The position numbers and the translations under genes were made by a program. The notes under the pieces are model-generated. The model saw nothing but the letters and a program-made list of their open reading frames with translations, was not told where the DNA came from and made no database searches. Shown here in pieces: positions 25,893-34,891 of a stretch of DNA of 49,250 nucleotides (its first letter is position 1; each line of letters begins with the position of its first letter). This stretch comes from an uncultured Bacilli bacterium (GTDB lineage: Bacteria; Bacillota_I; Bacilli_A; RF39; UBA660). Location of the stretch: the NCBI GenBank assembly GCA_910578855.1, contig CAJTRV010000002.1, positions 1 through 49,250 of the forward strand, written 5' to 3'.

Positions 25893-26523
25893 CAATACAA
25901 CAAATTAAATCCTTCGTTCGTTTTCGTTTGACAAAATACTTCGTAGGAATCTGTTCTAACAGTGTTTGATAATGTTTCAAAAGAGATGTTAAATAGTCCG
26001 AACTCTTCTCTTTTAGAATTGGTCCAAGATAATAATCATAACGATTATATTTGGCTTTTCCTATAACAAACTTCATAATGATATAGCTCTTTTTCCGTTC
26101 GACTAAATATCGTTCATCCGCTATCATAAATCCCCGTTTGACTAAATACTTACGAAGACGTGGTACATCATGATTTGACTGAATAACTAGTTCCTTCATC
26201 GTAAGCTGCTCTACCCGGTCCAAAATTTCAATAATGGTACTTGTTCCCATCCCACAGATCAAAATTACACTATCCGTAATATCTAAGCCATCTAAGCCAT
26301 CAGTTTGAACAACTTCTATATCATTCGCAACATCATTTTTGACAATATTTTCCTTGGCACCCTGGAGTGCGTTGGCATTAATATCGGCAGCAATCGCCTT
26401 TACGTTTTTATACTTAGCAAGATAGATATCAACAAGCGCATGATCGCATCCAACATCAATCACCTTGCTACCATCTTCTACCATTCCACAAATTGTAAGT
26501 AATCTCTCACTAATATTCATCAT
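25870..26523 (-). CDS. trmK: tRNA (adenine-22 N1) methyltransferase
   Basis: A 217-aa SAM-dependent methyltransferase that makes m1A22 in bacterial tRNAs. SAM-binding motif I VIDVGCDHALVDIYLAKY, the adjacent Asp in AIAADINANALQGAKENI, and the TrmK signature VILICGMGTSTIIEIL are present. ATG at 26523 follows GGGTGATT, which overlaps the rpoD stop codon region, so the gene is probably co-transcribed with dnaG and rpoD. An earlier GTG at 26532 overlaps the rpoD end. The order dnaG-rpoD-trmK matches Bacillus. Confidence 0.94.
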   Translation of the reverse strand: MMNISERLLTICGMVEDGSKVIDVGCDHALVDIYLAKYKNVKAIAADINANALQGAKENIVKNDVANDIEVVQTDGLDGLDITDSVILICGMGTSTIIEILDRVEQLTMKELVIQSNHDVPRLRKYLVKRGFMIADERYLVERKKSYIIMKFVIGKAKYNRYDYYLGPILKEKSSDYLTSLLKHYQTLLEQIPTKYFVKRKRTKDLICCIEKELEKF

Positions 26524-26524
26524 G

Positions 26525-27625
26525 TTAATCACCCATGTAATCTTTTAATTTCCGAGAACGTGATGGATGACGTAATTTTCGCAAAGCTTTCGCTTCGATT
26601 TGACGGATACGTTCTCTTGTTACACCAAACATCTGACCTACTTCTTCTAAGGTTCTACTCTTCCCATCTTCTAACCCGAATCGCAAACGAATTACCTTTT
26701 CCTCACGCTCAGTTAAAGTTAAAAGAACCTCAGCAATCTCATCTTTCAAAAGCTCATTGGTAGCATAATCCTCAGGACTCATATTGTGTTCATCTGGAAC
26801 AAAATCCCCTAAATGAGAATCATCTTCCTCGCCAATTGGCGTCTCAAGACTAACCGGTTCTTGACTGATCTTGTATATGTCACGAATTTTATCAACCGTT
26901 GTTCCCATTTTCTTCGCCAACTCTTCTTCACTTGGCTCCCGATTTAACTCTAGGGTTAATTGCCGTTGAATACGTGCTAATTTGTTAATTGTCTCTACCA
27001 TATGAACAGGAACACGAATTGTTCTAGCTTGATCGGCAATAGCCCGAGTAATCGCCTGACGAATCCACCACGTTGCATAGGTACTAAACTTATATCCTTT
27101 TGTTACATCAAATTTATCAACAGCCTTCATAAGACCGATGTTTCCCTCTTGAATCAAATCTAAGAACAACATTCCACGTCCAACATAACGCTTGGCAATG
27201 CTAACAACCAAACGCAAATTTGCTTCTGCTAAGCGGGACTTAGCATCCTCTTCACCAGCAATAATGCGATCAGCTAGTTCAAGCTCTTCTTCCATCGTCA
27301 ACAACTTAATCTGCCCAATCTCTTTTAGGTACATTCGGACTGGGTCGTTAATCGTCAAGTCCTTGGTTAAATCATCATCACTCATAATTAGCTTGTCCAC
27401 ACTCGCTGTTTTATGTGACGATCCACCTTCCCCACTTTCCTCTTCCGTAACAATTGCAATCCCATTCTCACTAAATAAGTTGTAAAGATCATCTAAGGCA
27501 TCCGCATCAATTTCTAGTCCTTGAAGCGCTTTCGCCAACTGTTCATAGGTAATAAACCCCTTCTCTTTTCCTAATTTGACTAACTCTTTTTTACGTTCTT
27601 CTAATGTTTTAATTTCATGAATCAT
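26525..27625 (-). CDS. rpoD: Primary sigma factor RpoD/SigA
   Basis: The 366-aa housekeeping sigma factor. A short acidic region 1.1 and linker precede region 1.2 (DPVRMYLKEIGQIKLLTMEE), region 2 with the -10 recognition and core-binding helices (GNIGLMKAVDKFDVTKGYKF, STYATWWIRQAITRAIADQA), region 3 (IRVPVHMVETINKLARIQRQ) and region 4 (VTRERIRQIEAKALRKLRHP). Length and order match Firmicute SigA. It overlaps the dnaG end by 11 bases, so the two are coupled. Confidence 0.98.
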   Translation of the reverse strand: MIHEIKTLEERKKELVKLGKEKGFITYEQLAKALQGLEIDADALDDLYNLFSENGIAIVTEEESGEGGSSHKTASVDKLIMSDDDLTKDLTINDPVRMYLKEIGQIKLLTMEEELELADRIIAGEEDAKSRLAEANLRLVVSIAKRYVGRGMLFLDLIQEGNIGLMKAVDKFDVTKGYKFSTYATWWIRQAITRAIADQARTIRVPVHMVETINKLARIQRQLTLELNREPSEEELAKKMGTTVDKIRDIYKISQEPVSLETPIGEEDDSHLGDFVPDEHNMSPEDYATNELLKDEIAEVLLTLTEREEKVIRLRFGLEDGKSRTLEEVGQMFGVTRERIRQIEAKALRKLRHPSRSRKLKDYMGD

Positions 27626-29372
27626 AGTTTTCTCCCCTCACTTTTAATGCCACGATTTTAGATGCAATTGCTGCTTTCTTCAATGGATCAGGTTCTGATC
27701 GCATTAACTTCTTCAATCGTTCGGTTTCTACTTTTATATTATAATCACGAATGGTATTGATATAATCGATAATCTCCTCCATCGTGTAGTCGTCTTTCAA
27801 ATCAAGCGAAATAATCTCCCCGACTGCTTTCATCATCATTTCACTATCTGATACAAATGTTATAAAATCAGCCTCGATAATCTCCCCGTAGGTTTTATAA
27901 TAATAACTAATTTCGCGGGCCAACAGGCGATACTTTTCAGTTGGCATATATGTAATCTTATGATCATAAGTGCGAATAACTTCACCACTTTTTAACATAT
28001 AGTAAATCAAATACATCTCAGCCTTTTGATATTTACTTTTTCGAACCTTTTTTTCAGTAGTAACTAACGCCGGCACAATAGGCTCTATTGGTTTTTGGTC
28101 CAATAATTGTTCCAACTGCGTTCGTAAAAAGGTAAGATCGAGCTTTGTTTCTTCACTAATTTTTTTCAAGGTCAATTCTCTTACGATATCATCCTTCATC
28201 GAGGCAAGCTCGCCAAGCATCTCTTTGACATAATGACCAACATCAATGGTATTACCAAAATCTTTGTCCTTTTTGTAATGTAACAATTTAAAATCCATTA
28301 AATTCATTGGACTTGCAAGTTTTCGTTCAAAGGCTTCCTTGCCATATTTCTTAATATACTCATCAGGATCAAGTCGGTCTTCTAAGCGAACAACCCTCGG
28401 AACTAAATCAATGGCCTGCAATTCCCGACTACAAGCCATGGTCGCTTTGGCCCCAGCAGCATCGCCATCAAAACATAGTATTACATTTTTTGCAAGTCGC
28501 TTAATTAATAATGCATGTTTCTTGGTAATTGCGGTCCCCATTGTTCCAATGACGTTTTTAATCCCAACGCTATAGGCACGAATGACATCAAGTTGCCCTT
28601 CCATAATAATAATCGTATCCACCCGGCGAGCATAATCCTTCGCCCGATGATAATTATAAAGAAGTTCCCCTTTTTTAAATATTTCCGTTTCTTTGGTATT
28701 GATGTACTTAGAGTGATCCTCGCCATGAAAAACCCGACCAGAAAAACCAACAACCTTGCCACTAACATCCCAAATCGGAAACATAATTCGATTATAATAG
28801 ATATCGTGGTAATCACCCTGGTGTTCAATCACAATCCCACTTTTTAATAAGTCTTGACTACGATATTTCTTCCCTAGAAGAAGTGTAGTAATTAAATCAC
28901 GCTTTTTACTAGCAAGTCCAATTCCAAACTCTTTGATTGCCTCTTCACTAATCTCGCGCGCTTTTAAATATTCCTTCGCTTCTTTCCCCGCCGCTGTATT
29001 AATATTGTTTTGATATACTTTAGCACTTAAATCATAAATTTCATATAAAGCTTGATGCACAACCGGCTTCTTACTCGTCTGCATATGAAAGTTAAGGCCT
29101 GCTTTACTAGCAACAATATTAATGCTCTCGGGAAAACTAACGTGTTCATAATCCATAATAAACTTGAAGACATTTCCGGTAGCTCCACATGAGAAACAAG
29201 TATAAATTTGTTTTTCTTTGGAAACACTCATACTCGGAGCATGATCATCATGGAAGGGACAAGTTCCAAAATAATTTTTTCCCTTAGGGGTTAGTGGAAT
29301 ATAACTCGCAATAATATCGACGATATCAACATTACTGCGAATATGATTGATTTCTTCTTGACCAATCATCAT
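27615..29372 (-). CDS. dnaG: DNA primase
   Basis: A 585-aa primase that makes RNA primers for replication. The CHC2 zinc-binding domain is at the N terminus (GTCPFHDDHAPSMSV and YTCFSCGATGNVFKF, i.e. CxxH and CxxC), then the Toprim catalytic core (IIMEGQLDVIRAYSVGIKNV, CFDGDAAGAKATM) and a C-terminal helicase-interaction region. Slightly short for the family, mainly at the C terminus. GGGGGTGT lies seven bases before ATG 29372. Heads the dnaG-rpoD-trmK operon. Confidence 0.97.
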   Translation of the reverse strand: MMIGQEEINHIRSNVDIVDIIASYIPLTPKGKNYFGTCPFHDDHAPSMSVSKEKQIYTCFSCGATGNVFKFIMDYEHVSFPESINIVASKAGLNFHMQTSKKPVVHQALYEIYDLSAKVYQNNINTAAGKEAKEYLKAREISEEAIKEFGIGLASKKRDLITTLLLGKKYRSQDLLKSGIVIEHQGDYHDIYYNRIMFPIWDVSGKVVGFSGRVFHGEDHSKYINTKETEIFKKGELLYNYHRAKDYARRVDTIIIMEGQLDVIRAYSVGIKNVIGTMGTAITKKHALLIKRLAKNVILCFDGDAAGAKATMACSRELQAIDLVPRVVRLEDRLDPDEYIKKYGKEAFERKLASPMNLMDFKLLHYKKDKDFGNTIDVGHYVKEMLGELASMKDDIVRELTLKKISEETKLDLTFLRTQLEQLLDQKPIEPIVPALVTTEKKVRKSKYQKAEMYLIYYMLKSGEVIRTYDHKITYMPTEKYRLLAREISYYYKTYGEIIEADFITFVSDSEMMMKAVGEIISLDLKDDYTMEEIIDYINTIRDYNIKVETERLKKLMRSEPDPLKKAAIASKIVALKVRGENYDS

Positions 29373-29551
29373 ACGTAGAACACCCCCTAATAGTTATATA
29401 CGACAAATATTTTAAAAATCCTTTTTTATTTTCTCATTTTTTTTACTTTTTCGCATTTTTCACCTATTTTAACCTATATTTTTACTCTTAGCAACAAAAA
29501 AAAGAATATTTCTATCCTTTTTTGGCTGATAAGTTTATTTTTAACAATCGT

Positions 29552-30352
29552 CTATTCTAAATTTAATTTATGCTTTAGCATCCACACTGTTCCAAACCAG
29601 TAAGCAACAATAATGAGAAGCGATAAAATCGTACTAGAACCATATACGATACCAAAGAGATCTGATGCTACTTGCCCATTTGTTGCAAGGTTCGTCATGA
29701 TGTTAGGATTGATAATCGCAAGCATTCCTAACCAAATTATCGAGATCAACTGCTGAATAGAATATAATACAATTCCATAGACAAAGCTATAGACAATGCG
29801 ATTTCCATGGTGTCGTCCGCCTAGAGAAATCGCAAAGAAGACAAATAGTAATTGACTAAGATAAGACAACAACATCATACTTGCTATAAAAACAACATCC
29901 CATGGTTGGGGAATTCCCGTTATCTTGGCAATAAAACCACTCGTTAGCCCATCGATTATGATCGTAAATAGATTCGCATCGAAAAAACCAAGACTAATTG
30001 CCACAAAAACAACAATGGTACTACAGATACAGTAGCCAAGGCCAACTAAAATTTTAGACATAACTAGTGTTTCCTTAGATACTGGTAACGTATTGGTCAA
30101 ATATCCTTCGTCTTTTAAGAGATTGGTATAAAAGTCTTTAATGGAAATGACAAATGTTCCAATCATAACGCCGATTAACAGTAAGATAAATACAAGTAAC
30201 ACAAGAGCACTCATCATTCCAAAGATCGCATTGATACCCGTTAATCGTTGAAAAACATAATTAACACCAGCCATTAAGATGGTAACAAGATAAACAGGGA
30301 TTAAGACTCTCCCAATTCGCTTGCTATCGTATTTCATCACTTTTCCTAACAT
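29552..30352 (-). CDS. ABC transporter permease
   Basis: A 266-aa integral membrane protein with about six membrane segments and the ABC-2-like feature of a long cytoplasmic start (MLGKVMKYDSKRIGRVLIPV). It overlaps the upstream ATPase gene by 7 bases. Together with the GntR/YtrA-type regulator (31022-31405) and the ATPase it forms a regulated exporter resembling the YtrABCDEF/BceAB-neighbour type. Substrate unknown; such systems often respond to cell-wall antibiotics. Weak hairpins, not a clean terminator, lie downstream to dnaG. Confidence 0.85.
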   Translation of the reverse strand: MLGKVMKYDSKRIGRVLIPVYLVTILMAGVNYVFQRLTGINAIFGMMSALVLLVFILLLIGVMIGTFVISIKDFYTNLLKDEGYLTNTLPVSKETLVMSKILVGLGYCICSTIVVFVAISLGFFDANLFTIIIDGLTSGFIAKITGIPQPWDVVFIASMMLLSYLSQLLFVFFAISLGGRHHGNRIVYSFVYGIVLYSIQQLISIIWLGMLAIINPNIMTNLATNGQVASDLFGIVYGSSTILSLLIIVAYWFGTVWMLKHKLNLE

Positions 30353-31044
30353 TTGAACGCCTCCCTAAAATATCCATCGATCGATTGTCCACTTTCCTTG
30401 CGAATAGAATCGGTACTCTTTTGTAACATTATTTTTCCTTGCTTAACAAAAATCACTTCATCTAAAACGCGTTCAATATCCGCAATTAAATGCGTTGAAA
30501 TGATAATACTTGCGTGATCATTGAAATTATTCAAAATGGTATCTAAGATGTAATCCCGTGCGGCTGGGTCAACTCCACCAATTGGTTCATCCAAGATATA
30601 GAGATCGGCTTTGCGACTCATAACCATAATTAGTTGAACCTTTTCCTTGGTTCCTTTCGACATTGTCTTTAACTTATCGTTGGAATTTATCCCTAATTTT
30701 TCTAATAACTCATAAGCCTTATTACAATCAAAATCTTCATAAAAATCTTGAAAATAAGTAATAAGTTCTTTGATCTTCATATTAAAATTTAAGTATGTTC
30801 GCTCAGGTAAATATGAAATTATTTTCTTACTTTCAATCCCTGGTTGATTTCCATTAATTAAAATTGTTCCCTGATCGGGCGACAATAGATCATTTAATAA
30901 CTTGATTAACGTGGTCTTCCCACTTCCATTTGGACCGAGTAGTCCAATAATTTTTCCTCGTTCAATCGTTAGATTGATATGATCAAGGGCAAGTTTCGTT
31001 CCATATCGTTTACTGACATTGCTACACTCCACTAATTTTGTCAT
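30346..31044 (-). CDS. ABC transporter ATPase
   Basis: A 232-aa nucleotide-binding subunit. Walker A is GPNGSGKTT; the signature is degenerate (MSKGTKEKVQLIM instead of LSGGQ, as in many ABC-2 exporters); Walker B is LYILDEPIGGVDPAARD, with the H-loop STHLIAD. ATG at 31044 follows gaggaaag. It overlaps the regulator by 23 bases and the permease by 7, so all three are translationally coupled. Confidence 0.93.
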   Translation of the reverse strand: MTKLVECSNVSKRYGTKLALDHINLTIERGKIIGLLGPNGSGKTTLIKLLNDLLSPDQGTILINGNQPGIESKKIISYLPERTYLNFNMKIKELITYFQDFYEDFDCNKAYELLEKLGINSNDKLKTMSKGTKEKVQLIMVMSRKADLYILDEPIGGVDPAARDYILDTILNNFNDHASIIISTHLIADIERVLDEVIFVKQGKIMLQKSTDSIRKESGQSIDGYFREAFKC

Positions 31045-31405
31045 GTCTTTCCTCCTCTTTCTTTAAATACTGTATGACCTCATCACGACTAAGATTCAAC
31101 TGTTTCATATCGGTCATAAATTGTCTTATTTTTTCCGAGGCCATTTCGCGTTTGATTTTGGCAATTAAGGCTTGATCCTCGGTAATATAGCGCCCACTCG
31201 TTCGCTTACTATAAACAAGTCCTAAATTTTCTAACTCCTGCATCGCCTTTTGCATCGTATTGGGATTCACCTTCGATTCCATAGCCAGATCACGAACGGA
31301 TGGTAATTTTTCTAAGGCTGAGTACTGACCTGTAATGATGGCAATTTGAAGCTGTTCGACTAACTGTTTATAGATCGGACGATCATGATCAAAATTCCAT
31401 TGCAT
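31022..31405 (-). CDS. GntR-family regulator, YtrA type
   Basis: A 127-aa regulator with an N-terminal winged helix (DRPIYKQLVEQLQIAIITGQ, then LPSVRDLAMESKVNPNTMQK) and a short C-terminal helical dimerisation tail, which fits the YtrA subfamily. ATG at 31405 is chosen since AAAGGAG precedes it. It is first in the operon with the ABC transporter, so it probably represses its own promoter through the palindrome at 31421-31440. Relieving signal unknown. Confidence 0.92.
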   Translation of the reverse strand: MQWNFDHDRPIYKQLVEQLQIAIITGQYSALEKLPSVRDLAMESKVNPNTMQKAMQELENLGLVYSKRTSGRYITEDQALIAKIKREMASEKIRQFMTDMKQLNLSRDEVIQYLKKEEERHDKISGV

Positions 31406-31420
31406 AACGTCTCCTTTCTT

Positions 31421-31440
31421 TGTATTAGTCATCTAATACA
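31421..31440 (-). promoter_or_regulatory. Candidate GntR operator (palindrome)
   Basis: TGTATTAG-TCAT-CTAATACA is a perfect 8-bp inverted repeat spaced by four bases. It lies directly downstream of the -10 (31441-31446), covering the transcription start region, which would let the regulator block the operon. Confidence 0.75.
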
Positions 31441-31469
31441 ATAGTACACCTGTTGCGCTACTTTGTCAA
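31441..31469 (-). promoter_or_regulatory. Promoter of the GntR-ABC operon
   Basis: Minus-strand -35 TTGACA (31464-31469) and -10 TACTAT (31441-31446) with a 17-base spacer; the operator palindrome abuts the -10. Confidence 0.85.
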
Positions 31470-31483
31470 GAACAAAAAAAAAC

Positions 31484-31502
31484 AATATGAAAATTGTTCT
31501 TT
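31484..31502 (-). terminator. Terminator of uvsE
   Basis: Stem aacaat/attgtt with a six-base loop at the uvsE stop, followed on the minus strand by a long T-run (to about 31472). Confidence 0.6.
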
Positions 31503-32442
31503 ACAAAAAAATCGTCGTTCCTTCTACTGTAATATTTTTATATTTTAAGCCTCTAACAAGGTGAAAGATCGCATCATCTTTGGCCTTAGCTTCTAACATT
31601 ACATCGACATCATGGGATTGCTGCTTTAATACTCTTAAGAATTCGACAAAGTCATCTAACACGATATATTCACTATGACTCCGTTTCTCTTTCTTACTCT
31701 TCGGAGAAGAATAATGCATCTTCGGCGGTTCTGTCTCTTTCTCCCAAGTAGCATAGATCCGAGGCAATAATTCGGTAATATCGGTTTGGCAAGGATTACA
31801 GATATGATGATGATAATCTAACACCATCGGAATACCAGTTGCCTCACAAATCATTAATACGTCTTCGGCATGATATAGCTTATCATCATTTTCCAATAAG
31901 ATACAGGCTTGTAATGCGGATGGTAAAGCCCTAAATTGTTTAATAAAGCGATTGATCCCCGCTTTCTTTCCATAGGTTCCACTGCCAACGTGGAGAATGA
32001 TTTTTCCAGGAATCTTCATTGCTTGGAACATAAAATATTGATCACGAAGTATATTGATACTAGAATTTACCACCTCTTCATGAATACTATTTAACACGCA
32101 AAAGGCATTGGGGTGCGTATCAATTCTAATGTGATATTGTTTGACCAACTTTCCTATCCTTCTAAACTCAGTTTGATAACGATGATACACTTCATAATTG
32201 ACTTCAGGATGGGTTGACAAGGGAATTAAGTTTGAGGTAAGCCGATAAAAATAAATATCATTTTTATAATTGTAATATAAAATTTTCTCTAAATCAGAAA
32301 AATTAGACTTGATGATCTCATCTAACCGTTTTTGTCCCTCTTCTTCTCCTAGTTTTTTATAATAGGTATAGGTCATCAGACTAGAAGCTGTTACATGCGA
32401 AAGTGTAATAGGAACCGATACATAACCAAGTCTAATTTTCAT
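31501..32442 (-). CDS. uvsE: UV damage endonuclease UvsE
   Basis: A 313-aa TIM-barrel, metal-dependent endonuclease that nicks 5' of UV dimers and abasic sites in an excision pathway separate from UvrABC. The family pattern is clear: RLGYVSVPITL at the start, HVGSGTYGKKAGINRF, ILLENDDKLYHAEDVL and VLDYHHHICNP with metal-binding His/Asp/Glu residues. ggtgatg lies upstream of the ATG. Single-gene unit. It suits a spore former, but it is common in other bacteria too. Confidence 0.93.
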   Translation of the reverse strand: MKIRLGYVSVPITLSHVTASSLMTYTYYKKLGEEEGQKRLDEIIKSNFSDLEKILYYNYKNDIYFYRLTSNLIPLSTHPEVNYEVYHRYQTEFRRIGKLVKQYHIRIDTHPNAFCVLNSIHEEVVNSSINILRDQYFMFQAMKIPGKIILHVGSGTYGKKAGINRFIKQFRALPSALQACILLENDDKLYHAEDVLMICEATGIPMVLDYHHHICNPCQTDITELLPRIYATWEKETEPPKMHYSSPKSKKEKRSHSEYIVLDDFVEFLRVLKQQSHDVDVMLEAKAKDDAIFHLVRGLKYKNITVEGTTIFL

Positions 32443-32784
32443 AAAACATCACCATTGTTATTATGGTTAGAAAGGGGCAAAAGTATGAATAAAAAATATC
32501 TAAAATAGGGAGTATCATCCGCGTCTTTACCTTGACTTTTCCCCTTCACTTTGTCTATGATGCTTGCTCGCGATGATTGTTCCCATTGCCTAGCTCCAAG
32601 GATGGATCTAGAGGCAACCAGCAAAAAAAATATCTTAATCATTTCAGTATTTCTTTCATTATTGCTACCTATGTTGGATTCGCATATCTGACATTTTATC
32701 CACCTAGGATCCATTTGTTTTTAGATACATGTAGGAAAAGTATGGAATTTCCTACTACCTCATCAGGCAAAAATAACTTCAAAC
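32443..32784. other. Intergenic region, no supported gene
   Basis: About 340 bases between uvsE and comEC. Short frames exist on both strands (including a 91-codon minus-strand frame), but none has a good ribosome binding site with a recognisable protein. The minus-strand frames contain stops in the two other phases, as expected of decayed DNA. No promoter or RNA family recognised. Confidence 0.5.
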
Positions 32785-32808
32785 AAAAGAGACTATGAAA
32801 ATAGTCTC
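32785..32808 (-). terminator. Terminator of comEC
   Basis: Stem agagacta with tagtctcc/tagtctct on the minus strand, then T-rich. It lies 16 bases past the comEC stop. Confidence 0.7.
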
Positions 32809-32824
32809 CAATCTATATCAAACG

Positions 32825-34891
32825 CTAAGCGCTAGCGTACTTGTGATAAGTGCGAATCTTCAAAGATCGAAGTGTAATTTGGACACTTCCAACTTGATCA
32901 GTACGATAAATCTTGGTTTGTAATTTCTGATACCGCTTTAAAATGTCTTGACTAGGATGTCCATAGCGATTATGATCTCCAACTGAGATTAGTGCTACTT
33001 CCGGTTGTAACTGACTTACCAATTGTTGACTACTACTGGTACTCGATCCATGATGTCCTACCTTTATTATATCCATCTTTGGTAAATTATATGTATCAAT
33101 CACGTATTTTTCTTCTTCCTTTGTCGCATCTCCCATGAATATTATATTGCGATTTTCTATTTTGGTGTAGCAAATTAGACTATCTCTATTTTCGTTTGTC
33201 TGATTTTTTAAATTTAAAAATTGAAACAACTGTCCAGCAAGTCGAATATTCTGTCTACTTACTTGCTGATAAAAAATTCGTTTGGTTTCTAAAAAACTGA
33301 TCAACTTCTGCTCCAAATGGTTGTTATCTCCCGCATTCAAAATAACCTGATCTACTGGAAATGACTTCATTAGCGCAATGGCTTCACCCGCATGATCATA
33401 ATCCCCATGAGTCAGAATAAGGGCGGTTAATTTACGGATTCCCTGACTCTTTAAGTAAGGAATAATCCGCGTTTGGGCAAGAAACAATTTCTCTTGTTGT
33501 CCATATGACACAATTCCACCAGTATCAATTAAGATCGCCCCCTGATTATGTTTTAACGTTATTAACAAACAGTCTCCCTGGCCGACATCAAGCATCGTTA
33601 GTTTGGCACTATATCTGGTATAAGGTAACATATAATGAAGTGTCAACATAATAATTAAGAATAGAAAAAAATTATAATCCCGCTTAATCATTTTCCTTAC
33701 AGCCAAGATTATCATAACACTATAAAGAAAATAATATGTGATAGGAATATGGGGAAAAATGAGAAACCATTTAAATGCCGTCGTAATCCGCAGCAAAAAC
33801 TCAAAAATCGAAATCATCACTTGTAACACGGAATCTAGACAAGGGCAGATACTACTAAGGAGTGCCATCGGAAACAATAAATATGAAACATAGGGAACAT
33901 AGATTAGATTATTGATCACACTACAGAGATTAATCTCACAAAAAAAATAAAGCGTAAGTGGAAGACTAGCCAGAAAAGCAATGACACTAGTCTTTATTAA
34001 CTGGGCAAAATAACAATGTGACGCATTGATCCAATCACGAAACAGCAGCAAATAAAAACTAACGGTAAAACTAAATACAAATCCCGGATGATAAACATAG
34101 TATGGTTGATATAACAATAACACGCTACCAAGAAATAATAACAATGACAGTGCTGAAATTCGCTGATTCCATAATAAAACAATTGTCATCACGACTGCTC
34201 TAATGACGGATGGCGTAAATCCTGTTAGAAAAAGATAGTATCCCAAAATAACGGCGACAATTGTTTTCATAATTGGTGGTGAACACCACTTTCGCAATAA
34301 CCACATCAACAGAGATGTAAATAAAGTAACATGCATCCCCGAAACAGCAAACAGATGACTAATTCCTAACGCTCTAAATTCCTGCTTATCTGAATCCGTA
34401 AACATTGATGTATCCCCTAATAGAAAAGCCTTTAAGTAAGCCTCACTTTCATACCGTTTTAAGTGATCAATAACCCCCTGTTTTATTTCATAAAATATAT
34501 TTTGATTACGAGAAACGATCGTTCCCTGATCCGCATAAAATAACCACTGAATATGTTTACTACGTAAATATAGATCATATTGAAAAAGATGAAATACAGG
34601 AGTTCCCGTTGGTAACTTCATTTTTCCTGTAAATGTTACACAATCACCTAATTTAATCTCTATTTTCTTATAAAGTGTCACTCGTACACGTTCTAGTCCA
34701 CGAACATAGAGAACCATTTGATCATCATCATCCGCTATTTGATAGACTATCCCCGTTATCTCTGTTACCTGCTCGTGGTAATATGTTTTGGGCCTCCCAT
34801 ATTGAAGACGATACCACGTAATTCCAGCTACTATTATGATGAAACATAATAAATATTTAGGAAACGGTAATGTGATCTTTAATTTTCTCAT
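32825..34891 (-). CDS. comEC: DNA uptake channel ComEC/Rec2
   Basis: A 688-aa polytopic membrane protein that carries DNA across the membrane during transformation. Domain order: N-terminal membrane helix and OB-like domain, about ten transmembrane helices of the Competence domain (SHLFAVSGMHVTLFTSLLMW, FTPSVIRAVVMTIVLLWNQ), then a C-terminal beta-lactamase-like nuclease domain (LDVGQGDCLLITLKHNQGAI, LILTHGDYDHAGEAI, VGHHGSSTSSSQQLV). ATG at 34891 follows AAAAGGA; it overlaps comEA by 35 bases. Standard comE order, but comEB is absent. Confidence 0.96.
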   Translation of the reverse strand: MRKLKITLPFPKYLLCFIIIVAGITWYRLQYGRPKTYYHEQVTEITGIVYQIADDDDQMVLYVRGLERVRVTLYKKIEIKLGDCVTFTGKMKLPTGTPVFHLFQYDLYLRSKHIQWLFYADQGTIVSRNQNIFYEIKQGVIDHLKRYESEAYLKAFLLGDTSMFTDSDKQEFRALGISHLFAVSGMHVTLFTSLLMWLLRKWCSPPIMKTIVAVILGYYLFLTGFTPSVIRAVVMTIVLLWNQRISALSLLLFLGSVLLLYQPYYVYHPGFVFSFTVSFYLLLFRDWINASHCYFAQLIKTSVIAFLASLPLTLYFFCEINLCSVINNLIYVPYVSYLLFPMALLSSICPCLDSVLQVMISIFEFLLRITTAFKWFLIFPHIPITYYFLYSVMIILAVRKMIKRDYNFFLFLIIMLTLHYMLPYTRYSAKLTMLDVGQGDCLLITLKHNQGAILIDTGGIVSYGQQEKLFLAQTRIIPYLKSQGIRKLTALILTHGDYDHAGEAIALMKSFPVDQVILNAGDNNHLEQKLISFLETKRIFYQQVSRQNIRLAGQLFQFLNLKNQTNENRDSLICYTKIENRNIIFMGDATKEEEKYVIDTYNLPKMDIIKVGHHGSSTSSSQQLVSQLQPEVALISVGDHNRYGHPSQDILKRYQKLQTKIYRTDQVGSVQITLRSLKIRTYHKYASA

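Noticed and set aside
28505..28847. Long open frames on both strands inside dnaG
   Set aside because: They are shadows of a well-supported primase gene with intact motifs.
32439..32714. A 91-codon minus-strand frame between uvsE and comEC
   Set aside because: No convincing ribosome binding site, no recognisable protein, and it would run into the uvsE start.
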